Source of the DNA: GCA-002712965 sp913048525
GTDB taxonomy: Bacteria > Chloroflexota > Dehalococcoidia > Lucifugimonadales > UBA826
Length of the DNA stretch: 33,343 nucleotides
Assembly: GCA_913048525.1 (NCBI GenBank)
Contig: CAJWWP010000018.1
Location: forward strand, 1 to 33,343
Direction of reading: 5' to 3'
Shown: positions 16,454 through 23,036 of the stretch, in pieces
Layout: every line of letters begins with the position of its first letter
Numbering within the stretch: the first letter of the stretch is position 1
The notes under the pieces: generated by a model
Told to the model about the DNA's origin: nothing
The model's input: the letters and a program-made list of their open reading frames with translations, nothing else
The model's database searches: none
Program-made: the position numbers and the translations under genes

Positions 16454-16514
16454 GAGGGGCTTTGACGCCTCTCAATTACTTGATTCAGTCCCTTCATGGG
16501 AATAAGCTCCATGA
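16454..16514 (+). promoter_or_regulatory. Structured 5' leader of rpsU: two stem-loops
   Basis: The first hairpin pairs GAGGGGC (16454-16460) with GCCTCTC (16467-16473), seven pairs including one G-T, loop TTTGAC. The second pairs TCATGG (16494-16499) with CCATGA (16509-16514) around a 9-base loop. Neither is followed by a T-run, so neither is a terminator. They could be a ribosomal-protein autoregulatory leader (inference). Confidence 0.4.
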
Positions 16515-16552
16515 GTGGTACATAGAATGTGGAATCGATAGGGAGATTAAGG

Positions 16553-16750
16553 TTGGCATTTGTAACCCAGCGTGATGGTGAAGATCCAGAAGGTTTGCTT
16601 AAACGATTCCAGACTACTATGCAGAGGTCTGGAATTCTGAGAGAACTGCGTAATAGGCGGTTTTTTCGCTCCAAAGGAGAGCAAGAAAGGCTTGATAAGC
16701 AAAGAAGCCTAAGGAGACTACGCCGCAGGCGTCGTGGGGTGCGCACCTAG
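16553..16750 (+). CDS. rpsU: 30S ribosomal protein S21
   Basis: Small basic ribosomal protein bS21. The core VTQRDGEDPEGLLKRFQTTMQRSGILRELRNRRFF is diagnostic, followed by the Arg/Lys-rich tail ending RRLRRRRRGVRT. I chose TTG at 16553 as the start because GGGAG (16541-16545) lies seven bases upstream and the protein then begins as S21 normally does (AFVTQRDGE, 65 residues). An in-frame GTG at 16529 would add eight residues with no ribosome binding site. A promoter and structured leader precede it. Confidence 0.92.
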   Translation: MAFVTQRDGEDPEGLLKRFQTTMQRSGILRELRNRRFFRSKGEQERLDKQRSLRRLRRRRRGVRT

Positions 16751-16808
16751 ATTTTCAAGTCCTCTGGACCCTTAGTAATAAGTTTTATTTGTAAGTAAGG
16801 CAGAAAGA

Positions 16809-17762
16809 GTGGACATGGGCGTCGTTTATGTAACATCACAGAACCGTAAAGCCGGCAAGACGATGGTCGCCATGGCCTTGGCATCCATAGCATCTGGCGA
16901 ACAAAGTCTAGTTACCATTCTAAGAATTGGGGCGAATGAGCACCCAAGTGATGATTTAGAAACTGTGCTCGGCCAAGGAAAGATTCGACTTTCTAAGATT
17001 GATACAGCAGAAGTATCAGGTGTTGTAAACGCAGTGAAAGAAGAGTCTTCCCATAGCTCCCTTGTAGTTGTGGATTCATCAAGCGATATGTCAACGTCAG
17101 ATCATGTCGAAATAGTTGATGAAACGAAAGCGAAAGTTCTGCTAGTGTCGGATTTTAGAGACAAAGATTCGAGTCTGCCTTATGCTCAAAAATTCGAAGG
17201 CAACATTATAGGAATTTTAATAAATTGTTTAACTGCCTATGGGAGAACTGAAGCAGTAGATAAGATAATTCCTTCTTTTCAGAATTCTGATGTGACTGTG
17301 CTTGGCCTGATACCAGAAGACAGAACACTTCTTAGCTTAACTGTGGGTCAAATATCAGAACTTTTGGGAGGAACATTTTTTACTGGTTCCGAATATTCTG
17401 ACCGACTGGTGGAGAACTTTATGGTGGGTGGTTTCGGTATGGATCCAGGTGAATACATTTTCTCTACTAAAAACAAAAAAGCGGTTATTGTTAGGGGTGA
17501 CAGGCCGGATGTTCAGATGTCTGCTCTTCAAACGGACATGCAATGTTTCATATTAACCCGTGGAATGGAACCAATTGAGTATGTGAAGTATGAGTGTGAT
17601 GAAGAAGAGGTAGCGGCAGTAATAGTTGACACGGATACAGTCGAAACAATGAAAGCTATTGGTTCTCTTCAACGCCATGCGAGATTCGATCATCCCGATA
17701 AGCTCGACAGGGCCAAGAAATTATTGGCTGATGCTACCGATGTGAAAATTATTACGGGCTAG
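16809..17762 (+). CDS. DRTGG-domain P-loop protein (phosphotransacetylase N-terminal-like)
   Basis: The 317-residue cytoplasmic protein resembles the BioD-like plus DRTGG regulatory half of long phosphotransacetylases, here as a stand-alone gene. Residues 1-~205 form a P-loop domain beginning VVYVTSQNRKAGKT; the Walker A is degenerate, with Ser10 where GxxxxGKT has Gly. SSLVVVDSS and KVLLVSDFRD follow as strands. The C-terminal DRTGG domain (about 210-317) contains KKAVIVRGDRPDVQMSAL. No catalytic phosphotransacetylase domain follows. The start is GTG, eight bases after AAGG; an ATG six bases further is possible. Role unknown, perhaps nucleotide or metabolite sensing. It converges with the GGT gene, only 27 bases away. 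Confidence 0.82.
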   Translation: MDMGVVYVTSQNRKAGKTMVAMALASIASGEQSLVTILRIGANEHPSDDLETVLGQGKIRLSKIDTAEVSGVVNAVKEESSHSSLVVVDSSSDMSTSDHVEIVDETKAKVLLVSDFRDKDSSLPYAQKFEGNIIGILINCLTAYGRTEAVDKIIPSFQNSDVTVLGLIPEDRTLLSLTVGQISELLGGTFFTGSEYSDRLVENFMVGGFGMDPGEYIFSTKNKKAVIVRGDRPDVQMSALQTDMQCFILTRGMEPIEYVKYECDEEEVAAVIVDTDTVETMKAIGSLQRHARFDHPDKLDRAKKLLADATDVKIITG

Positions 17763-17789
17763 GAATAGTTTAAGGTTGTCACTTGGTGA

Positions 17790-19505
17790 TCAAAGTCCTG
17801 CCGCATAGGCAGAGTGGAATGTGTCTACCCCACCAAGAAATGTTCCGTTGCTTCTGGTAATAGCTGTAGGACTGGCAAATTTAGCAAACCCCGTCTGAGT
17901 GAATCCTTCTCCTAACACTCTTATATTGTGACCTTTTGCCATTAGACCCTGTATCACGTCTGGGTCCAATTCTAGCGGGACATCAGTTGTTGTGGAACTG
18001 CAATCAACTCTTGGAGCGTCTATAGCTTCCTGTGGACTCAATCCAAAATCTATCATTTTTGAGATTAGTGAGGTAACGCAATTAGTAATTCTTCTGCCTC
18101 CGGACGCTCCTACAGCGATCTCCACGCCGTCTTTACCCAGGACCAAGGCAGGTGTCATATTGTTTAGAGGGTATTTTCCTGGAGCAATTGAGTTTACCCT
18201 CCCAGGTACTGGGTCGTACCACATCATTCCGTTGTTCATCACTATCCCGGTTCCTTTCGGAATAATTCCAGATCCGAATCCCGACATTATAGTGTTTGTT
18301 ATTGAGACGGCATTTCCTTCGCCGTCCACAACGGTGAGATGGGTTGTCCCGTTGTCTGGTCGTGGTTTACTACTTTCCAGTACGAATTTGGGGTCTCGAC
18401 CTTCCTCGATCCAAGGGTTTCCTGGGCTAAACTGAGATGCGCAGTTGGCGCCTATTTCTCCACTCCGTCGGTCTGTGTAGGTATCAGAAACGAGCCCTTG
18501 CCATGGAACATCAGCAAATTCTGGGTCGGCAATATATTCAAACCTATCAGCATAGGCCATTCGAGCTGCGCTAATGTAGAGATGTAACGCTTCTACACTG
18601 TTATGTTGCGTGGAAGATAAATCAAATTTGTTGAGCAATTTTAATGTCATTGCACTAGTTATACCGGCACAGGCGTAGTTTGGTACACGAATAGTCTTTC
18701 CTCGATATTTAAATTCAAGACCATTCTTCCAATAGAAGGGCTTGTATTGATCGAAGTCTTGCATCGTCAAAATCCCGCCATTAGATTGAATATCTCTGGT
18801 GATCTCCTCAGTTAATTCACCTCGATATAAAGAGTTTGCGCCATCTCTTGCTATTGAGTCCAAAGCCTTTGCCAAGTTTGGTTGTTTTAGAATGTAGGGA
18901 GCCTCGATTCCACCGTAAGGCAGCTGGTTGTCTGGCATAAACGTTTCCCTTAATTCAGTGTAGCGAAGTAACATTTGGGAGAGTCCGCCGAGCTTATAGA
19001 GAGTGAACCATTCAGGAGAAAATCCATTACGCGCTATATTAGCTGCTGGTGCAACCACCTCTGACCAGGGTAAGTTTCCGAATCTTTTGTGGGCTTCCGC
19101 TAAGCCTGCAACGCACCCTGGTACCGCAATAGAACGATAACCGTGAATGTTTTCGTCATTTAAGACTCCAGCCCAACCAAAGCTTCCGACCGAAGGCTCA
19201 CCGGATAGCGAATACATGTCTGGTGTTCCTGCATTTGGACCTTTCATTGGAAATCCTATAACACCACCTTGGTCCCTCATTTGGAATACCATGTAACCAC
19301 CTCCCCCAATGCCACTAGATTCTGGTTCCACTACCCCTACGGCTAGGCAAGACGCTACTCCGGCGTCCACAGCGTTTCCTCCCATTCTCAGGATTTCCAA
19401 ACCTGCCTCTGTGGCCAGTTTATCTTTCGTGGCTACCATGCCATTATGGGAAACCGCCTCGGTTTTGCTAAAAGAAGAATTGCTGTAAGTAGTTCCTGAA
19501 GCCAA
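17790..19505 (-). CDS. ggt: Gamma-glutamyltransferase / glutathione hydrolase family
   Basis: Ntn-hydrolase that cleaves gamma-glutamyl bonds, for example in glutathione, and self-processes into two chains. The 571-residue precursor has MVATKDKLATEAGLEILRMGGNAVDA at its start, SGIGGGGYMVF, and the processing site before Thr387 in PDNGTTHLTVVD. Later blocks SGFGSGIIP, MWYDP and GASGGRRI bind substrate. There is no signal peptide, so unlike periplasmic E. coli GGT it is probably cytoplasmic. Related enzymes of other specificity (acylases, YwrD-like) cannot be excluded. The TTG start is backed by AGGAGG at the right spacing. It lies 260 bases downstream of the SAM-riboswitch ORF on the same strand and could share its transcript. 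Confidence 0.92.
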   Translation of the reverse strand: MASGTTYSNSSFSKTEAVSHNGMVATKDKLATEAGLEILRMGGNAVDAGVASCLAVGVVEPESSGIGGGGYMVFQMRDQGGVIGFPMKGPNAGTPDMYSLSGEPSVGSFGWAGVLNDENIHGYRSIAVPGCVAGLAEAHKRFGNLPWSEVVAPAANIARNGFSPEWFTLYKLGGLSQMLLRYTELRETFMPDNQLPYGGIEAPYILKQPNLAKALDSIARDGANSLYRGELTEEITRDIQSNGGILTMQDFDQYKPFYWKNGLEFKYRGKTIRVPNYACAGITSAMTLKLLNKFDLSSTQHNSVEALHLYISAARMAYADRFEYIADPEFADVPWQGLVSDTYTDRRSGEIGANCASQFSPGNPWIEEGRDPKFVLESSKPRPDNGTTHLTVVDGEGNAVSITNTIMSGFGSGIIPKGTGIVMNNGMMWYDPVPGRVNSIAPGKYPLNNMTPALVLGKDGVEIAVGASGGRRITNCVTSLISKMIDFGLSPQEAIDAPRVDCSSTTTDVPLELDPDVIQGLMAKGHNIRVLGEGFTQTGFAKFASPTAITRSNGTFLGGVDTFHSAYAAGL

Positions 19506-19765
19506 TAGTTCCTCCTAGTCATAATCTCGTATTTTGCTGGCCCAATACTACAACAACTGAGCGAAAACCCAGTGAATTCTAGTTTTATGAATCAGCTCCT
19601 GCTTCGGATGTAGCTGTCGTGTGTATGCATCATGAATTGAGATTTGTTAGTCGGAGCCACGGATAGTTTCTAGATGACTGATTGAGTGCCCAATGTGCGT
19701 ATGGGCACTAACTACTCCAGCATAGACACAAATTGTAGGTAGACGCCGGTTGACTAAAGATGATG
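19506..19765. other. Intergenic stretch with one perfect hairpin
   Basis: No gene is visible on either strand. It holds the GGT ribosome binding site at its low end and an inverted repeat AGTGCCCA (19685-19692) / TGGGCACT (19702-19709) with a 9-base loop. The repeat has no T-run on either side, so it is not a standard terminator. It may be a protein-binding site or an RNA-stabilising stem between two co-transcribed genes. Confidence 0.4.
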
Positions 19766-20059
19766 CTAGCCGTAAGTCCCGGATGGTTCAACTCTAAAGT
19801 TCAGGTTGATTGCTATCATTGGATCTAGTATGTCCGCGTATCTTTTAACCCAGTCTGACCCGTAGGTTTTTCGTAATTCCGAAGCCCATTCGACATCTAG
19901 GCCTCCTACTTTATGTGCGATCAAAAACAGGCTCCGATATATGTCTAAATTTGGAAAATTTCTTGGAGAGCTAACCCTAAATTTCTTGTGTTTAAGAACA
20001 CGGTCTTTCCAGCCTACCTCAGAATTAACAGCATTTGTAGTTTGATTTTCTCGACACAT
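19766..20059 (-). CDS. Unrecognised ~97-residue protein downstream of a SAM riboswitch
   Basis: I do not recognise it. The open frame runs from a TTG at 20119, but that codon sits directly after the terminator T-run with no ribosome binding site, so I place the start at the ATG at 20059 (GGGG about 14 bases upstream, weak). The protein is mixed polar with segments such as VGWKDRVLKHKKFRVSSP, IYRSLFLIAHKVGGLDVEWA and YADILDPMIAINLNFRVEPS; no membrane helix, signal peptide or metal motif is evident. It could be a small novel protein or the remnant of a longer gene. Its importance comes from position: it is the first frame after a SAM-sensing leader. Confidence 0.45.
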   Translation of the reverse strand: MCRENQTTNAVNSEVGWKDRVLKHKKFRVSSPRNFPNLDIYRSLFLIAHKVGGLDVEWASELRKTYGSDWVKRYADILDPMIAINLNFRVEPSGTYG

Positions 20060-20120
20060 AATTATCAGAACATCCCCTTTGACGTCCCGATGGGTTCGAA
20101 GAAAATTATCGAGGGGCAAT

Positions 20121-20148
20121 AAAAAAAGCCCTCCAGTGTACGGAGAGC
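20121..20148 (-). terminator. Intrinsic terminator of the SAM riboswitch expression platform
   Basis: On the minus strand GCTCTCC pairs with GGAGGGC (7 bp, one G-T) around loop GTACACT, followed by seven T (20121-20127). An alternative hairpin, GTACGG/CCGTAC with loop GCTCT (20138-20154), uses the same bases and excludes the terminator. This is the arrangement of a transcription attenuator. Confidence 0.75.
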
Positions 20149-20171
20149 CCGTACCCTTTGTCCATTTAGGA

Positions 20172-20260
20172 CCTCGTCTTCTTCCCCAGGGGCACCTTGA
20201 GAGTTAAGGTTGCCGGACAGGGTCAAAGGACTGGGGCCTCGCCTGCCACTCGGGACGAAC
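20172..20260 (-). promoter_or_regulatory. S-adenosylmethionine riboswitch, SAM-I/SAM-IV clan
   Basis: Read on the minus strand, the leader has the SAM-clan core: GAGTGGCAGGCGAGGCCCC, then TTTGACCCTGTCCGGCAACC, then AAGGTGCCCCTGGGG. P1 is TCGTC/GACGA; P2 GGCAGG/CCTGTC; P3 ACCTT/AAGGT; and the CCCC loop of P2 can form the clan's pseudoknot with the downstream GGGG. GGTGCCCC after P3 fits SAM-IV or the SAM-I/IV variant better than classic SAM-I. A terminator follows, so SAM should switch expression off. The controlled gene is the unrecognised ORF, perhaps with ggt. The class call rests on recalled consensus, not a covariance search. Confidence 0.82.
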
Positions 20261-20280
20261 TATTTAATTAAGTATCCAAT

Positions 20281-20310
20281 ATACCATGCCTTGTCTAGTG
20301 ATATGTCCAA
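20281..20310 (-). promoter_or_regulatory. Predicted promoter of the SAM-riboswitch transcript
   Basis: Minus-strand TTGGAC (20305-20310) and TGGTAT (20281-20286) with an 18-base spacer, about 20 bases upstream of the aptamer P1. It lies just after the coxM-like stop codon, making the riboswitch transcript independent of the upstream operon. Confidence 0.4.
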
Positions 20311-20333
20311 TATTTTGGGCATAGATTTTATAT

Positions 20334-21188
20334 CTAGCCAGCTCTTGAGCTAGCTAACCTAATGGCTCGTTCTGTAAATACAGTGACGAGGTGTGCTCTA
20401 TATTCTCCAGACGCGTGGACATCGTCGTTAAAGTCGACTCCTTCGCCTGCTTCTGCGGATGCCTTACCTATCGCGGCGTCATCAAGAGTAGATCCAGTCA
20501 GGTCAGACATGGAGGCACTAGCTTGATAAGCGGCAGGCCCCGCTCCTGTAATTCCTATACTGGCCGCTGTGCATTTTCCGGCAGAAACTGTGACTGATGC
20601 CGCAACACCAACTATTGCGTAATGTGAAGCCTTATTGGCAAACTTTACGTATGCGGAACCTGTCCCGCTAGACTCGCCGGGAACAAATATCTCACTGATA
20701 ATTTCATCTTCTCTGAGAGAAGTAGTGAAGAGATCCTGAAAGAATTCGTCTGATTCAAGAGTTCTATGTTCACTCGTAGAACTGGTTATTATCTGACCTT
20801 TGAGTGCTATTAGAGCGGCAGGCAAGTCAGCTGCTGGATCGCTGTGAGCAAGGCTCCCTCCAATAGTACCTCTATTTCTGACTTGGACGTCAGCAACCTG
20901 GGCTGCCGCTTCTGAAAGGGCCGTAGGAACAATTGAGGAATTTGCTATATCAACGTAGTGAGTTGTCCCGCCCACTGCAATTCCTCCGTCTCGCTCCTGT
21001 ACATAGGCCATGGATTCTATGGATCCGATATCTATTATCACTTCCGGTTGTGCAAGCCGTAACTTCATTAAAGGGATAAGACTGTGCCCACCGGCTAGGA
21101 TCTTTGCGTCTGAGCCATGCTTTTTAAGCAGCTCAGCCGCCTCGGCAACAGAAGCGGGTTTGTGGTACTGAAACGGTGCGGGGATCAT
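20334..21188 (-). CDS. FAD-binding medium subunit of a molybdenum hydroxylase (CoxM/XdhB type)
   Basis: Carries electrons from the 2Fe-2S subunit to FAD in a xanthine dehydrogenase / CO dehydrogenase family enzyme. The 284 residues begin MIPAPFQYHKPASVAEAAELL. FAD-contact motifs are AGGHSLIP (32-39) and TIGGSLAHSDPAADLP (108-123). The CO-dehydrogenase C-terminal domain starts near 175 with SAYVKFANKASHYAIVGVAA. The start ATG has GAGAGGA upstream. It follows the 2Fe-2S gene by 52 bases. The catalytic molybdopterin subunit expected beside it is absent, and a SAM riboswitch unit begins right after its stop. Substrate cannot be deduced without the large subunit. Confidence 0.9.
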   Translation of the reverse strand: MIPAPFQYHKPASVAEAAELLKKHGSDAKILAGGHSLIPLMKLRLAQPEVIIDIGSIESMAYVQERDGGIAVGGTTHYVDIANSSIVPTALSEAAAQVADVQVRNRGTIGGSLAHSDPAADLPAALIALKGQIITSSTSEHRTLESDEFFQDLFTTSLREDEIISEIFVPGESSGTGSAYVKFANKASHYAIVGVAASVTVSAGKCTAASIGITGAGPAAYQASASMSDLTGSTLDDAAIGKASAEAGEGVDFNDDVHASGEYRAHLVTVFTERAIRLASSRAG

Positions 21189-21240
21189 ATGCTTCCTCTC
21201 ATTAGGGGGTTTTAATGGCTTTGCGTTGTTATGTAGAGTG

Positions 21241-21723
21241 TTACGATTTCATCTTGTCAGCAGCATATTGCACGGCTAGCACAATATTGTGGTAGCCGGT
21301 ACATCTACAGACGTTGCCAGCAAGCCCGTGCCGTATTTCGTCCTCTGAGGGATCTGGATTGTCATTCAGAAGGGCGACAGCTGACATCATCATTCCAGGT
21401 GTACAGAATCCACATTGGAGACCGTGCTTCTCCCAAAAGCCCTCCTGTATTGGGTGAAGGTTATCACCGTCTGCCAAGCCCTCAACAGTTGTTATTTCAG
21501 ATCCGTTAGCCTGTACGGCAAGTATGGTGCAAGACTTTGCGGACCTCCCATCAATTATCACTGTACAGGCTCCGCAGCTCGTAGTGTCGCACCCGATATG
21601 TGTCCCCGTCATGTTCAAGTTTTCTCGCAAGAACTGCGCAAGCAACAAGCGTGGCTCTACTTCGGCTGAGTGTTGTTTCCCATTCACATTTATCGTAATT
21701 GGAACAGTGACAGATTGAACCAT
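21241..21723 (-). CDS. 2Fe-2S small subunit of a molybdenum hydroxylase (CoxS type)
   Basis: Electron-transfer subunit with two 2Fe-2S clusters. In 160 residues the plant-ferredoxin-like cluster uses Cys45, Cys50, Cys53 and Cys65 (GCDTTSCGACTV and SCTILA); the alpha-helical cluster uses Cys104, Cys107, Cys139 and Cys141 (QCGFCTPGM and CRCTGYHNI). All eight ligands are present, so the protein looks functional. The ATG is preceded by AGGGAGA. It opens a two-gene unit with the FAD subunit; the divergent nuo operon lies upstream. Partner large subunit not in the window. Confidence 0.93.
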   Translation of the reverse strand: MVQSVTVPITINVNGKQHSAEVEPRLLLAQFLRENLNMTGTHIGCDTTSCGACTVIIDGRSAKSCTILAVQANGSEITTVEGLADGDNLHPIQEGFWEKHGLQCGFCTPGMMMSAVALLNDNPDPSEDEIRHGLAGNVCRCTGYHNIVLAVQYAADKMKS

Positions 21724-21852
21724 ATCTATTCTCCCTAGTTTGGAGTCCGTTTAGGAGATCCCTGAGAGCAGGAAATGTCTGGAAATACTCTGCAATGTAG
21801 GCATCGCCTAGGGTGATAATTGAGACGTGGCGCGATTATAACAACATCGTTG

Positions 21853-21879
21853 AAAAAAGTCCCACAAGACATGCAGGAC
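21853..21879 (-). terminator. Terminator-like hairpin on the minus strand upstream of coxS
   Basis: On the minus strand GTCCTGCA pairs with TGTGGGAC (8 pairs, two of them G-T) around loop TGTCT, followed by six T (21853-21858). It lies between the nuo promoter region and the coxS-like gene, where no annotated minus-strand gene ends. It could attenuate coxS transcription, end an unannotated small RNA, or stop antisense transcription. Confidence 0.5.
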
Positions 21880-21929
21880 CCTCTTGTTAGGTATTAAATC
21901 TTGCAAATACCCAGTAATGAACGTGTGTG

Positions 21930-21957
21930 TTGAGCTGCTCATATTTTCTGGTATAAC
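21930..21957 (+). promoter_or_regulatory. Predicted nuo operon promoter
   Basis: TTGAGC (21930-21935) and TATAAC (21952-21957) are separated by 16 bases. Transcription would start near 21964, about 87 bases before nuoA. Confidence 0.45.
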
Positions 21958-21988
21958 CCTTGATCAACCCATGAAGGAGGGTTCATTT

Positions 21989-22018
21989 GTGATAAGATTT
22001 TGTAGCTATTTTTTGTGA
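21989..22018 (+). CDS. Possible nine-codon leader ORF upstream of nuoA
   Basis: GTG at 21989 is preceded by AAGGAGG (21974-21980), the strongest ribosome binding site in this part of the window, at an 8-base spacing. The frame encodes MIRFCSYFL and ends with TGA at 22016-22018, 32 bases before nuoA. It may be a leader peptide or a remnant of an earlier nuoA start. An ATG at 21971 opens an overlapping in-frame version of 15 codons but would overlap the ribosome binding site. Confidence 0.25.
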   Translation: MIRFCSYFL

Positions 22019-22050
22019 CTGCGATACGAGACGCGGCGTAAGGTGGCTCA

Positions 22051-22419
22051 TTGTCAGAAAGTTACGTCTTAAACTGGATCGCGGTCCTCGTGGTTGCAGC
22101 AGTTGGCTTGGTGGCAATTCTATTGATGTTTGCCGCTTCGAGATTGCTTGCTCCGCGTAGGCCGTCAGAAGCTAAGAATTCACCGTATGAATGCGGGATA
22201 CCGGCTGCCCCCTATCATTGGTCCCAAATACAGATCAGATATTATGTTTTTGCGATCATCTTTATCATTTTTGACGTGGAGGCAGTTTTTCTTTTCCCGT
22301 GGGCTCTGATTTTCGTTGAAGCAGTTCCCATAGTTTTCTATGAGATGTTGATATTTATTGCCGTACTTTTCTTCGGCGTCATTTACGGTTGGCGCAAAGG
22401 AGTTCTCCAGTGGCGATAA
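22051..22419 (+). CDS. nuoA: NADH-quinone oxidoreductase subunit A
   Basis: Small membrane subunit at the junction of the peripheral and membrane arms of complex I. The 122 residues contain three membrane helices (about 7-29, 62-84, 88-110), the loop KNSPYECGIPA and the signature FDVEAVFLFPW. The start is TTG, preceded by AAGGTGG four bases upstream. Its stop overlaps the start of nuoB by ten bases. First gene of the nuoABCDHIJKLMN cluster. Confidence 0.95.
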   Translation: MSESYVLNWIAVLVVAAVGLVAILLMFAASRLLAPRRPSEAKNSPYECGIPAAPYHWSQIQIRYYVFAIIFIIFDVEAVFLFPWALIFVEAVPIVFYEMLIFIAVLFFGVIYGWRKGVLQWR

Positions 22420-23036
22420 ATGAAGATGACCAGCCGATACCAATGGACGGCCCAAGCCGTGATCATATGCGTGATCAGATTTTTGGGCGTATTGGTGACG
22501 GGTACAAGGTTGGTGAGGGTAATAATGTGCCCGACAGTGTGTTTAACAGGGTTTTGCCTAATGCCGTCACAGCAAAGTCCGATCAATTATTTTCGCTGGC
22601 CCGTAAGTCATCTTTGTGGACCCTATCTTTCGGATTGGCTTGTTGTGCGATAGAAATGATTAGTGCTCACATGTCTCATCATGATCTTGATCGATTTGGA
22701 GTCGTGACTTGGCCTTCTCCACGTCAAGCTGATGTGATGATAGTCGCGGGAACCGTGGTCAAGAAAATGGCTGATCCAATAAAATTACTCTATGAACAAA
22801 TGCCTGACCCGAAATGGGTGATTGCGATGGGTAGCTGCGCGACCAATGGCGGACCGTATTACAAGTCCTATTCTGTTGTCATGGGTGTTGACCATCTGAT
22901 TCCGGTCGACGTGTATGTTCCTGGCTGTCCCCCCAGGCCAGAAGCCTTGATGCATGGCATTATGCAACTCCAGGAAAAAATCCAACTAGATGCCAAGAAC
23001 CAAAACCCTCCCTCACAAGCGCCAGATGGTGAATAA
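22410..23036 (+). CDS. nuoB: NADH-quinone oxidoreductase subunit B
   Basis: Holds the terminal 4Fe-4S cluster N2, which reduces quinone. Cluster ligands are visible as the tandem cysteines in GLACCAIEM, one in MGSCATNGG and one in VPGCPPRPEAL. The N-terminal 45 residues are polar and unusually long; the C-terminal tail QLDAKNQNPPSQAPDGE is flexible. I start the gene at GTG 22410, seven bases after AAAGGAG; an in-frame TTG at 22389 would lie in front of that ribosome binding site. Length is then 208 residues. Confidence 0.94.
   Translation: MAINEDDQPIPMDGPSRDHMRDQIFGRIGDGYKVGEGNNVPDSVFNRVLPNAVTAKSDQLFSLARKSSLWTLSFGLACCAIEMISAHMSHHDLDRFGVVTWPSPRQADVMIVAGTVVKKMADPIKLLYEQMPDPKWVIAMGSCATNGGPYYKSYSVVMGVDHLIPVDVYVPGCPPRPEALMHGIMQLQEKIQLDAKNQNPPSQAPDGE

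Larger units (their letters stand above)
21724..22050. other. Divergent intergenic region between coxS-like gene and nuoA
   Basis: No protein gene of normal size is seen in these 327 bases. It contains a minus-strand terminator-like hairpin, a minus-strand TATAAT near 21835-21840 that could serve coxS, the predicted nuo promoter, and a nine-codon reading frame with a strong ribosome binding site. These are listed separately where supported. Confidence 0.6.

Noticed and set aside
17799..17813. CTGCC/GGCAG hairpin near the ggt stop, possible bidirectional terminator
   Set aside because: Only five pairs, within ggt coding sequence, and no T-run follows on either strand.
20060..20119. TTG-started 20-residue extension of the riboswitch-controlled ORF
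   Set aside because: The TTG directly follows the terminator T-run with no ribosome binding site; kept only as an alternative start.
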